33,417 bases of DNA from Planktomarina sp. (GCA_016780825.1 JADHLF010000027.1:1-33417), one strand, 5' to 3'. Positions 7,204-13,809 are shown, counted from the stretch's first letter. The notes: a model not told the origin generated them from the letters alone. Translations and numbers: made by a program.

Positions 7204-8547
7204 CTAGGCGCGCTCTTGCAGCGCACGCATGTGCTGATTTTGCCGGTGGGCCAAGGCACGTTGATCCAGCGTGGTGATGCGCCCCTCTGTGACCACCTGC
7301 TGGCCGTTGACAAAAACATCGCGTGCCAAAGTTGGCCCAGCCAAAAGGATCGCTGCGGGATCCCAATTTCCGGCGGCATTTACATCGCCCATATCCCAAA
7401 TCACCACATCGGCACATTTACCGGGCGCCAATGCGCCGCAATCCTCGCGGCCCAAAACCTGAGCCCCGCCCAAAGTGGCAATCTCAAGCGCCTCACCCGG
7501 TGACATCGCCCCAGCGCCATAAGCCAGCCGCTGCAGCAGCAGTGTCTGGCGCGCCTCAGCCATCAAGTTGCCAGCATCATTGGAGGCGGATCCATCGACC
7601 CCAAGCCCAACCGGCACGCGCGCATCTCGCATCGCCCGCACCGGCGCAATGCCCGAGGCCAAACGGCAGTTGGAACAGGGGCAATGGGCAACCCCGGTTT
7701 GCGTCCGCGCAAACAGCGCGATTTCCTCCGCATCAAGCTTGACGCAATGCGCATGCCAAACATCCGGCCCCGTCCAGCCCAACTCTTCGGCATATTGCCC
7801 GGGCCGCATCCCAAATTTTTCCAAACTATAGGCAATGTCTTCGTCATTTTCCGCCAAATGGGTGTGCATCATCACCCCCTTGTCGCGGGCCAAGAGCGCC
7901 GCATCGCGCATCAATTCGCGGCTCACAGAAAAAGGCGAGCAGGGCGCCACCCCAATGCGGCACATAGAGCCGGGGCGTGGATCGTGAAAGCCATCGATAA
8001 CACGGATCATGTCCTCGAGAATATCGGCCTCCCGCTCAACCAAACCATCTGGCGGCAATCCTCCGGCGCTTTCGCCTATGCTCATAGCCCCCCGTGTGGG
8101 GTGAAACCGCATTCCGATCTCCTGCGCCGCATCTATGGTATCTTCCAGCCGCGCGCCGTTAGGATAGAGATACAGGTGATCTGACGTGGTTGTGCAGCCC
8201 GACAAAAGAAGTTCCGCCATCCCGACTTGAGCGGAGACAAAAAAGTCATCCGGGCGCATGGCCGACCAAATTGGATAGAGCGCTTGTAGCCAACCAAAGA
8301 GGGATGCGTCCTGCCCTGCGGGCACTGCGCGTGTCATGGTTTGATAGAGATGGTGATGGGTGTTGACCAATCCCGGCGTGACCAAACAACCGGCGGCATT
8401 CACTACCGTGCAGCCCGTCGCTGGCAAATCAGGGCCCACCGCCACAATGCGCCCATCGCGCATCAACACATCCCCGGAGGGGACGGCCCGCCGCCTGTCA
8501 TCCATCGTCAGTACCAAATCGGCGTTTTGAATGAGCGTGTCAGCCAA
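7204..8547 (-). CDS. 8-oxoguanine deaminase-like amidohydrolase
   Basis: This 447-residue amidohydrolase has the HxH motif in NTHHHLYQT (His64, His66), HTHLAEN (His230, Glu233), WHAHCVK (His265/His267) and the metal Asp318 in GVDGSASND. That last motif and the MTRAVPAGQDASLFGWLQALYP-like region fit the branch of 8-oxoguanine deaminases and hydroxyatrazine hydrolases rather than GuaD. The probable reaction is 8-oxoguanine to urate plus ammonia. The start is a TTG at 8547 overlapping the phosphatase stop by 8 nt; a GAGGTG ribosome-binding site 5 nt upstream supports it. It is the last gene of the XRE-phosphatase-deaminase operon. Substrate is inferred from family; another aminohydrolase activity of the AtzB/TrzN branch is possible. 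Confidence 0.8.
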   Translation of the reverse strand: MADTLIQNADLVLTMDDRRRAVPSGDVLMRDGRIVAVGPDLPATGCTVVNAAGCLVTPGLVNTHHHLYQTMTRAVPAGQDASLFGWLQALYPIWSAMRPDDFFVSAQVGMAELLLSGCTTTSDHLYLYPNGARLEDTIDAAQEIGMRFHPTRGAMSIGESAGGLPPDGLVEREADILEDMIRVIDGFHDPRPGSMCRIGVAPCSPFSVSRELMRDAALLARDKGVMMHTHLAENDEDIAYSLEKFGMRPGQYAEELGWTGPDVWHAHCVKLDAEEIALFARTQTGVAHCPCSNCRLASGIAPVRAMRDARVPVGLGVDGSASNDAGNLMAEARQTLLLQRLAYGAGAMSPGEALEIATLGGAQVLGREDCGALAPGKCADVVIWDMGDVNAAGNWDPAAILLAGPTLARDVFVNGQQVVTEGRITTLDQRALAHRQNQHMRALQERA

Positions 8548-9349
8548 GAGGCACCTCGCGTAAGATGTCTAAAGCAGCCGCATGCAGCTCCGGCGTCGCC
8601 GCGCAGAGGCATCGCCCCCCGTGCATCGGGTTGCCCCCGCGCCAGTCAGTGACCACCCCACCTGCGGCTTGCACAAGCGCCATGGGGGCCTGAATATCAT
8701 AGGCTTGCAGCCCGGCCTCAATCACCAGATCAATCTGCCCCGCGGCCAAAAGCGCATAGGCGTAGCAATCCATGCCGTAGCGAGTCAATTGACACTGTTC
8801 GGCCACGGTGTGGAAGGCCTCAGCCTCAAGTGGGCTGCCGACCTCAGGAAAGGTGGTGAAGATCGTCGCCTGTGACAAATGCCGCGTTTTGCGCGTGGCC
8901 AGCGGGGTTTTGACCCCATGGCGCTCCAGAAAGGCCATGCCCAGCCCGCCGACAAACCGCTCCACGGTATAGGGCTGATCGATCACACCAAAAATCGGCT
9001 GCTGCCCGTCATTCAAGGCAATCAACGTGCCCCAGGTCGGTGTCCCGCTGACATAACCGCGGGTGCCATCAATTGGATCAAGCACCCAGGATAGGCCAGA
9101 TGTGCCGACTGTATTTTGAGCTTCCTCGCCAATGACCGAGTCTTCGGGCCGCTGCACTTTCAATAACGCGCGCATGGCAGCCTCCGCCGCCCTGTCAGCT
9201 TCGGTGACCGGATCAAACCCCTCCGCCCATTTGTTTTGCGTCACCAAGGCCGGGGCACGAAACCACTTAAGGGTCTGTTCGGCCGCCACATCAGCCAACT
9301 GAGAGGCAAGGGATAAGATCACTTCCGGGCTTGGCGTTTGAACGGTCAT
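8540..9349 (-). CDS. hisN: Inositol-monophosphatase-family histidinol-phosphatase (HisN type)
   Basis: This 269-residue protein carries the Mg2+-dependent inositol-monophosphatase signatures: GEEAQN near residue 90, WVLDPIDGTRGYVSG (metal ligands in DPIDGT) and a C-terminal AYDIQAPMALVQAAGG. Many alphaproteobacteria lack other histidinol-phosphatases and use this branch (HisN) for the dephosphorylation of histidinol phosphate. I chose the ATG at 9349 because AAGAAGG lies a few bases upstream; an in-frame ATG five codons earlier would contain that ribosome-binding site. It follows the XRE gene and overlaps the TTG start of the deaminase gene by 8 nt. A generic 3'(2'),5'-bisphosphate or inositol phosphatase is the main alternative, so the specific substrate is moderately sure. 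Confidence 0.8.
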   Translation of the reverse strand: MTVQTPSPEVILSLASQLADVAAEQTLKWFRAPALVTQNKWAEGFDPVTEADRAAEAAMRALLKVQRPEDSVIGEEAQNTVGTSGLSWVLDPIDGTRGYVSGTPTWGTLIALNDGQQPIFGVIDQPYTVERFVGGLGMAFLERHGVKTPLATRKTRHLSQATIFTTFPEVGSPLEAEAFHTVAEQCQLTRYGMDCYAYALLAAGQIDLVIEAGLQAYDIQAPMALVQAAGGVVTDWRGGNPMHGGRCLCAATPELHAAALDILREVPLG

Positions 9350-9468
9350 TTGGCCTTCTTTCATAAGTCGGACTATCTAGGAGGCGGCGCCCCCTTTGGT
9401 CAAGTCATCAGGCCCACAAGCCCAGGTCGCCGCCGAAGGATCAAAAACCACGCCTCGGGCAGCGACCG

Positions 9469-9573
9469 TCACGCCGCGTCGCTCAAGACCCGCGCCAAAT
9501 CAAACAAGCGTTTGCGCTGCTGTTCTGGGATGGCATAATAGCATCGCACCAAATCCAAGGCTTCTTTATCATA
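9469..9573 (-). pseudogene. Read-through 3' remnant of the XRE regulator gene
   Basis: Directly after the TGA that ends the 84-residue XRE protein, the same reading frame continues for 34 more codons to a second TGA at 9469-9471. It encodes DKEALDLVRCYYAIPEQQRK followed by RLFDLARVLSDAA. This is the conserved tail of roseobacter XRE regulators of about 120-130 residues. The frame is uninterrupted, so a single nonsense change (or a base error) at 9574-9576 split the gene. It is annotated apart because the tail is clearly former or recoded coding sequence. Confidence 0.75.
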
Positions 9574-9828
9574 TCAGATATTTTTCGTCGCGGCCTTGCT
9601 GTCGTGAACTTCCGTAAGACCTTCAAAGAAAAAACTCACCGGCACATCCATGACTTCTGAAATATCCCAAAGTCGTGATGAGCTGATCCGGTTGGAGCCG
9701 GTTTCATATTTTTGAATCTGTTGAAATTTAATACCTACTTTTTCGGCCAACTGCTGTTGGGTCATTCCTAACAGCCACCGCCTTTGTCGCACACGTTGTC
9801 CGACGTGTATATCGACAGGATGTGTCAT
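9574..9828 (-). CDS. XRE-family transcriptional regulator, truncated by in-frame TGA
   Basis: The 84-residue product has a complete Cro/C1 helix-turn-helix at about residues 10-65 (RQRRWLLGMTQQQLAEKVGI, then FQQIQKYETGSNRISSSRLW) followed by VPVSFFFEGL. It starts at the ATG at 9828 behind an AGGAGACG ribosome-binding site. Homologues of this style in Rhodobacterales continue with a conserved helical tail; here a TGA at codon 85 ends the frame, and the tail follows in the same frame (9469-9573), for a would-be total of 119 residues. The DNA-binding part is intact, so the short protein might still bind DNA, possibly with altered oligomerisation. It is the promoter-proximal gene before the HisN-like phosphatase and is divergent from the MDR oxidoreductase. 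Targets are unknown. Confidence 0.75.
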   Translation of the reverse strand: MTHPVDIHVGQRVRQRRWLLGMTQQQLAEKVGIKFQQIQKYETGSNRISSSRLWDISEVMDVPVSFFFEGLTEVHDSKAATKNI

Positions 9829-9934
9829 TCTCGTCTCCTAATATTGTCCAAGCTACAGAAAAATATAAATATCTGCGGCTGATCTGACGCTCTTTTGTAT
9901 AGCACAAAAACTATTTCGAAAATAAACCCAAAAA

Positions 9935-9950
9935 TTAACTATTTATTAAC
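9935..9950. promoter_or_regulatory. CtrA-like box TTAA-N7-TTAAC
   Basis: The sequence TTAACTATTTATTAAC matches the full alphaproteobacterial CtrA recognition form (two TTAA half-sites with a 7-nt spacer plus C). It lies 107 nt before the XRE start and 196 nt before the MDR oxidoreductase start. The surrounding DNA is AT-rich, so a chance match is quite possible. Confidence 0.35.
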
Positions 9951-10079
9951 AATTTTTTGAATCAGACCTTTTAAACCTCCCCGCCCTCACTCCCGAAATG
10001 ATGTCTAAATTGCCATCCCCCCAAAATATCTCCTATTTTCTTAGAAATTGTTTACTTTCGAGGCCGCGTGGTTTCGTTG

Positions 10080-10109
10080 CTGGAAATTCCAGAAACAGGT
10101 GCCTATAAA
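10080..10109 (+). promoter_or_regulatory. Candidate promoter of the qor-like gene with overlapping palindrome
   Basis: A TGGAAA hexamer at 10081-10086 is separated by 17 nt from TATAAA at 10104-10109, giving a plausible sigma-70 promoter about 36 nt before the ATG. The perfect palindrome CTGGAA-A-TTCCAG at 10080-10092 covers the -35 element and could be an operator. Both are read from sequence alone. Confidence 0.45.
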
Positions 10110-10145
10110 GAGTAAAATGGTTAACAAACAAGGTGATTTCAGCCC

Positions 10146-11132
10146 ATGCGCGCCCTTCAAGTTCAAGACCACAGCCAAAAACCTGTCTTTTTAGACAGGT
10201 CCATTCCCGAGCTTGGAGCGAATCAAATTCTCATCCGCACCGCCGCCTGCGCTTTGAATTTCGCGGATCTGCTGATGATTCGTGGCACCTATCAGGAAAC
10301 ACCTGCCCTGCCCTTCACCCTTGGCATGGAGGTGGCGGGCGAGGTTGCAGGTCTCGGCGCTGAGGTGACCGGATTTGAAATCGGCGATCGCGTCGCGGGG
10401 TTTGCCGGCTCAGGCGGCTTGGCTGAGTATTGCCCGCTTGAGGCCAGCCGTTGCTTGAAACTCACCGCCAACCTGCCCTATGACACGGCCGCCTCCGCAT
10501 TGATCAGCTATGGAACGTCGCATCTCGCCCTGACCCATCGCGCAAAACTCACATCTGCCGATACGCTCTTGGTGCTCGGAGCGGGTGGCGGCGTGGGGTT
10601 GACTGCCGTGGAAATTGGCGCAGCGCTGGGCGCAAGGGTCATCGCGGTGGCGCGCGGGCCAGAAAAATTGCAAGTGTGCAAAGCCCGTGGCGCGGCCATC
10701 ACCATCGACAGCGCGAATGAAGATGTCGTAGCCACCGTCAAGGCCCTTGGCGGCGTCGATGTGGTTTATGATCCGGTCGGCGGGGAGTCTTTTGTCGCAG
10801 CCCTCAAATGTTGCCGGCCCGAGGCGCGCTATCTGGTCATCGGTTTCGCCAGTGGTGATGTCCCGCAAATCAAAGCCAATCATCTTTTGGTGAAAAATGT
10901 CGATGTTTTGGGCTTTTATTGGGGCGGGTATATGAGCTTTGCACCGCAGGTTTTACACAATAGCCTAACAGAGGTCTTCGAAATGATCGCAAAGGGGCTG
11001 CTCACCCCCCATATCGGCGGCAGCTATGACTTTGACCAGGCACTTGAGGCATTGGACGATCTAAAAGCGCGAAAATCTATTGGTAAGCTTGTGGTTCAGG
11101 GCCCGGTTTCACCTGACGGCCGCCATTTTTAA
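10146..11132 (+). CDS. NADPH:quinone oxidoreductase-like MDR protein
   Basis: This 328-residue protein is a zinc-independent medium-chain dehydrogenase/reductase. The N-terminal GroES-like domain shows ALNFADLLMIRGTYQ and PFTLGMEVAGEV, and the Rossmann domain shows the dinucleotide motif LGAGGGVGLTAVEIG at about residues 144-158. The C-terminal DFDQALEALDDLKARKSIGKLVV is typical of the quinone oxidoreductase branch. The likely role is NAD(P)H-dependent reduction of quinones or enones, or of a CoA-linked substrate as in some relatives; the substrate cannot be told. A perfect 7-bp hairpin (ACCTGTC/GACAGGT, 10181-10200) lies in codons 12-19. It is divergent from the XRE operon and followed by the Bax-inhibitor gene, with hairpins and a promoter in between, so probably monocistronic. 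Confidence 0.85.
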   Translation: MRALQVQDHSQKPVFLDRSIPELGANQILIRTAACALNFADLLMIRGTYQETPALPFTLGMEVAGEVAGLGAEVTGFEIGDRVAGFAGSGGLAEYCPLEASRCLKLTANLPYDTAASALISYGTSHLALTHRAKLTSADTLLVLGAGGGVGLTAVEIGAALGARVIAVARGPEKLQVCKARGAAITIDSANEDVVATVKALGGVDVVYDPVGGESFVAALKCCRPEARYLVIGFASGDVPQIKANHLLVKNVDVLGFYWGGYMSFAPQVLHNSLTEVFEMIAKGLLTPHIGGSYDFDQALEALDDLKARKSIGKLVVQGPVSPDGRHF

Positions 11133-11135
11133 GGC

Positions 11136-11176
11136 ATTCTGCATGAATTGCAGAATTTTATGTGCAATTCGTGCAG
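11136..11176. repeat. Nested, mutually exclusive inverted repeats between qor-like and Bax-inhibitor genes
   Basis: A perfect 8-bp stem with 5-nt loop (ATTCTGCA at 11136-11143, TGCAGAAT at 11149-11156) is followed by TTTTA. A longer alternative pairs CTGCATGAATTGCA (11139-11152) with TGCAATTCGTGCAG (11163-11176), 14 bp including one wobble pair, followed by TTTCCC. The two share bases and cannot form together. Either may end qor transcription. Each half is also a TGCA-N5-TGCA dyad just upstream of the next promoter, so operator function is an alternative. Confidence 0.6.
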
Positions 11177-11182
11177 TTTCCC

Positions 11183-11211
11183 TTGAAATTTCACCCCGCA
11201 AGCCCGATATT
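11183..11211 (+). promoter_or_regulatory. Candidate sigma-70 promoter of the Bax-inhibitor gene
   Basis: TTGAAA at 11183-11188 and GATATT at 11206-11211 are separated by 17 nt, 49 nt before the start codon. The hairpin region ends 6 nt upstream of the -35 hexamer. Confidence 0.5.
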
Positions 11212-11260
11212 TGACCCAACGGCGCCGCGCGCGTCGAACGCGTAATTTTTGGAGAGCAAC

Positions 11261-12040
11261 ATGGCAGATTTTAACACGATTTCCGCAAATGCAGGCAGTC
11301 GCAGCGCCGCGATCGATGTCGGCCTGCGGGCGCATATGAACAAAGTCTATGGCACAATGTCCATTGGCATGGTGATTACCGCAGTTGCCGCTTGGGCGAT
11401 TGCTGGCCTGGCCACGACGACAGATGCCAACCTGGCGGCGGCGCAATTGCCAAACGGCAAATTGCTCACCAGCTTTGGCCTCGTGATTTACACCACTTGG
11501 TTGAAATATGTTATTATGCTGGCCCCTCTGGCGGTGCTGTTCTTGGGCATGGGAACAGTGATGCGCAGAGCAAGTGCAGCTGGAGCCCAACTGTTCTTCT
11601 TTATCTTCGCCACTTTGATTGGCCTGTCGCTCAGCTCAATCTTCATTCGCTATACCGGCCATTCGATCACGCAAACCTTCCTGGTGACCGCCATCGCTTT
11701 TGCTGGCCTGTCCCTCTATGGGTACACCACCAAGAAAGACATCTCCGGTTGGGGCAGCTTTCTGATCATGGGCGTCATTGGTCTCGTGGTTGCAATGATC
11801 GTTAACATCTTCCTGCAATCGCCTGCGCTCCTGTTTGCGATTTCAGCCATTGGTGTTTTGGTATTTGCCGGGCTCACCGCCTATGACACGCAGAATATCA
11901 AGAATGAGTATCTGGCCCACGCCCATCACGGCGATCAAGAGTGGCTCGCCAAATCCGCCATCTTCGGCGCGTTGAACCTCTACCTTGATTTCCTGAACAT
12001 GTTTCAGTTTCTACTGATGTTCATGGGCAACAACGAATAA
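11261..12040 (+). CDS. Bax inhibitor-1 (BI-1)/YccA family membrane protein
   Basis: The 259-residue protein has the BI-1/YccA layout: a short soluble N-terminus (ISANAGSRSAAIDVGLRAHMNKVYGTM), then about seven hydrophobic segments, with GLTAYDTQNIKNEYLAH near the last helices. This acidic/Asp-containing motif is the region linked to pH-dependent ion leak in bacterial homologues. It is an inner-membrane protein; E. coli YccA interacts with FtsH, but a specific function here is not known. The ATG at 11261 is chosen because GGAGAG lies 5 nt upstream; a TTG start four codons earlier would include that site. It has its own candidate promoter and a strong terminator 27 nt past the stop. Confidence 0.9.
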   Translation: MADFNTISANAGSRSAAIDVGLRAHMNKVYGTMSIGMVITAVAAWAIAGLATTTDANLAAAQLPNGKLLTSFGLVIYTTWLKYVIMLAPLAVLFLGMGTVMRRASAAGAQLFFFIFATLIGLSLSSIFIRYTGHSITQTFLVTAIAFAGLSLYGYTTKKDISGWGSFLIMGVIGLVVAMIVNIFLQSPALLFAISAIGVLVFAGLTAYDTQNIKNEYLAHAHHGDQEWLAKSAIFGALNLYLDFLNMFQFLLMFMGNNE

Positions 12041-12067
12041 GCCGGCTGCTTTGGCCGACCCAAGGCA

Positions 12068-12098
12068 CACCTCGCCAGAAATGGCGGGGTGTTTTTTT
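12068..12098 (+). terminator. Rho-independent terminator after the Bax-inhibitor gene
   Basis: CACCTCGCC (12068-12076) pairs with GGCGGGGTG (12083-12091), 9 bp with one G-U pair and a 6-nt loop, followed at once by seven T (12092-12098). It is a textbook intrinsic terminator. Confidence 0.9.
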
Positions 12099-12125
12099 AT
12101 GGTCCAGCTGAATCTAAACCCGCGG

Positions 12126-12167
12126 CTGGCTGTGACGCGCACAAAACTGGCTGTGACGCGCACAAAA
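12126..12167. repeat. Exact 21-bp tandem duplication between convergent terminators
   Basis: A 21-bp unit containing CTGGCTGTGACGCGCACAAA occurs twice without gap (12126-12146 and 12147-12167). It lies between the BI-1 terminator and the rpmG terminator and its last bases enter the A/T tract of the latter. No coding frame is suggested. Confidence 0.9.
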
Positions 12168-12198
12168 AAAGGCCGCGCAACCCAGTGCACGGCCTTTT
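12164..12198 (-). terminator. Rho-independent terminator of rpmG
   Basis: On the minus strand AAAAGGCCGTGC pairs with GCGCGGCCTTTT (one wobble pair, about 8-nt loop), followed by further T for a run of seven. It starts 22 nt past the rpmG stop. The A tract on the other side could give it some activity for plus-strand transcripts too. Confidence 0.85.
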
Positions 12199-12220
12199 GA
12201 AAATTGAAGGGGGCTTTTGC

Positions 12221-12388
12221 CTACTTAATTTTGCCTTCTTTATACTCAACATGCTTACGCGCCACCGGGTCATATTTCCGGGCGACCATTTTCTCGGTCA
12301 TTGTGCGTGCGTTTTTCTTGGTCACATAGAAGTGGCCAGTGCCCGCGCTGGAATTCAGGCGGATCTTGATTGTGGTTGGCTTCGCCAT
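12221..12388 (-). CDS. rpmG: 50S ribosomal protein L33
   Basis: A 55-codon gene on the minus strand encodes MAKPTTIKIRLNSSAGTGHF followed by YVTKKNARTMTEKMVARKYD and ending in VEYKEGKIK. This is full-length L33 of the zinc-ligand-free (CXXC-lacking) type usual in alphaproteobacteria, a component of the large ribosomal subunit near the E site. The ATG at 12388 has GGAGACG 4-10 nt upstream. A sigma-70 promoter (12442-12469) and a strong terminator (12164-12198) bracket it as a single-gene unit. RNase P RNA lies just upstream on the same strand. Confidence 0.97.
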   Translation of the reverse strand: MAKPTTIKIRLNSSAGTGHFYVTKKNARTMTEKMVARKYDPVARKHVEYKEGKIK

Positions 12389-12441
12389 GGTACGTCTCCT
12401 ACGGGCGCAGCCTCATGGCCGCATTAATCCTCATCCGTCGG

Positions 12442-12469
12442 CTTTTAACGCCCCCAGCGGTGCTGTCAA
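12442..12469 (-). promoter_or_regulatory. rpmG promoter
   Basis: On the minus strand a perfect TTGACA (12464-12469) is followed after 16 nt by TAAAAG (12442-12447). Transcription would begin near 12435, giving a leader of about 47 nt before the rpmG start. Confidence 0.65.
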
Positions 12470-12500
12470 CCGATTCAGGTGACCAAAGCCAGTCAAATAT

Positions 12501-12870
12501 GCGCGGGGAGCCTGTAAGCCGGATTTTGTCCAGATCCACGCCGTTGCCAGCGCAATCTTGGGCAATCATTCATCTCGGCGACCTGTTGCCAGGCCGCTCC
12601 AGCTGCCAACCCGAACCTGCGGGGTTGAAACGACCCATATGCGGTTCCTATTTGGCATTGCTCCCGGTGGGGCTTGCCGTGCCACGCCTGTTGCCAGCCG
12701 CGCGGTGAGCTTTACCCCACCGTTTCACCATTACCTTGCATGCAAGGCTGTCTCTTCTCTGTGGCGCTATCCCTAGGGTTCCCCCCGCCGGGCGTTACCC
12801 GGCACCGTTGTTTCACGGAGTCCGGACTTTCCTCGAGGGTTGCCCCCCGCGATTGCCCAGCCCCCCGCGC
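12501..12870 (-). ncRNA. rnpB: RNase P RNA (M1, bacterial type A)
   Basis: On the minus strand the 5' part has the conserved GAGGAAAGTCCGGACTCC block (P4 5' strand and CR-I; + strand near 12823-12842). The 3' part ends with the matching ACAAAATCCGGCTTACAGGC block (near 12508-12530). The ends were set by the P1 helix: GCGCGGGGGGCT at the 5' end (12859-12870) pairs with GGCTCCCCGCGC at the 3' end (12501-12512). The roughly 370-nt length fits. The RNA is the catalytic subunit of RNase P that matures tRNA 5' ends. A promoter whose start site falls at about 12870 agrees with this 5' end. No U-run terminator is visible; the rpmG promoter follows closely. Confidence 0.93.
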
Positions 12871-12876
12871 CCTGCT

Positions 12877-12905
12877 CTGTTACGAGCCCCGCTGCGCCGG
12901 GTCAA
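12877..12905 (-). promoter_or_regulatory. rnpB promoter
   Basis: On the minus strand TTGACC (12900-12905) and TAACAG (12877-12882) are separated by exactly 17 nt. The predicted start, about 7 nt past the -10 box, coincides with the P1-defined 5' end of RNase P RNA. Confidence 0.75.
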
Positions 12906-12959
12906 GCCAACTGTGCCCGGCGCGGCCCGGTATTGCCACGGGGCACAGTGTTTTGGCTT
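12904..12959. repeat. Long inverted repeat abutting the rnpB -35 box
   Basis: The left arm AAGCCAACTGTGCCC (12904-12918) pairs with GGGCACAG (12941-12948) and TTGGCTT (12953-12959), with a 4-nt bulge, giving 15 base pairs around a 22-nt loop that is itself GC-rich and partly self-complementary. It lies after the amidase gene and its last two bases overlap the rnpB -35 hexamer. There is no T run, so it is not a classic intrinsic terminator. Confidence 0.75.
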
Positions 12960-13074
12960 GGCGCCTGGGGTATCCAGAGGTCTTCATGGCGGGTGTTGCC
13001 CGTTGGGAGTGGTATGGCTGCTGGCCAATTCGGCCGTCTGGGCTTTGATCACTTGTGCGTTCAAATGCTCCAGC

Positions 13075-13809
13075 CTAGGCCTCAGGGCGCGCCGCTGGGT
13101 AGCTTTGCGCAAGGTCGGATAGGATTTGCTGGTCAGCTTCGCTGAGCGGACCTGTGGCCTTGGGGCGGAACCGTTGGCGGAAGGCTTCAAGCAGGGCCTG
13201 TTCAGCGGCGGCCCCTTCGGGCCTGCGATAGCCAAACCGCTCGGCCGCTTCCGCGAAGGGCAGAGGGGGACTGTGGGGCGCGCCGCGGTACACGGCAAGG
13301 CCCTCCTTGGCCAAATCCGACCACTCAAACCAGCGACCGGGATCTTGTTTGCGTCCAGGAGCCATATCGGAGTGGCCAATCACCCCTTGCGCCGCAATGC
13401 CCCAACGCTGCATCACCTCTGTGAGCAAGGATTTGAGCGCTTGCATCTGCGCCGCTGAAAAGGCGTGATCGCCCGCATTGCAAAGCTCAATACCAATGGA
13501 GGCCGAGTTCACATCTGTGCAGCCGCCCCAGGCGCCTCGGCCCGCATGCCAAGCCCGCTGCGCCTCTGGCACAAGCTGCACGGCCCCGCCCGATTGATCT
13601 AGAAAATAATGGGCTGAAACCTCATGGGCCGGATCACTCAACCGCTCAAGGGCGGCCTGCGCAGTTGGCATTGCGGTGTAATGAAGAACAATCAAGGACG
13701 GGGTCACCCCGCCTTTGCGCGGCCCAAAGTTCGGCGACAAGCGCCGCTCTATGGTCAGAAGGCTCAGTTTGCCACCGCCAAGCGAAAGGGCCGCGGATCC
13801 CAACCACAA
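13075..13809 (-). CDS. N-acetylmuramoyl-L-alanine amidase (AmpD/Amidase_2 family)
   Basis: The protein has the Amidase_2 zinc-peptidase fold: SPNFGPRKGG, then IVLHYTAM (first zinc His), SAHYFLDQSG, WHAGRGAWGG, NSASIGIEL and GHSDMAPGRKQDPG with the distal His and Asp. It cleaves the bond between MurNAc (or anhydro-MurNAc) and the peptide in wall turnover. No signal peptide is obvious, suggesting a cytoplasmic AmpD-like recycling role. The start is unsure. TTG at 13809 gives 244 residues but overlaps the upstream gene by 46 nt. A CTG at 13767 overlaps the upstream stop as CTGA, and a TTG at 13740 would begin at SPNFGPRK. The conserved region begins around 13750. Confidence 0.88.
   Translation of the reverse strand: MWLGSAALSLGGGKLSLLTIERRLSPNFGPRKGGVTPSLIVLHYTAMPTAQAALERLSDPAHEVSAHYFLDQSGGAVQLVPEAQRAWHAGRGAWGGCTDVNSASIGIELCNAGDHAFSAAQMQALKSLLTEVMQRWGIAAQGVIGHSDMAPGRKQDPGRWFEWSDLAKEGLAVYRGAPHSPPLPFAEAAERFGYRRPEGAAAEQALLEAFRQRFRPKATGPLSEADQQILSDLAQSYPAARPEA

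Larger units (their letters stand above)
9829..10145. other. 317-nt divergent intergenic region between XRE and qor-like genes
   Basis: This gene-free stretch is AT-rich, especially 9840-9965. It holds the XRE ribosome-binding site at its left end, a TTAA-N7-TTAAC sequence, a palindrome, and a candidate promoter for the rightward gene. No small open reading frame with a convincing ribosome-binding site and no RNA gene was recognised in it. The CT-rich part around 9970-10035 shows nothing identifiable. Confidence 0.6.

Noticed and set aside
12370..13145. Several plus-strand frames across the rnpB region
   Set aside because: They overlap RNase P RNA and its promoter; the translations are Pro/Arg/Cys-rich and unrelated to any protein.
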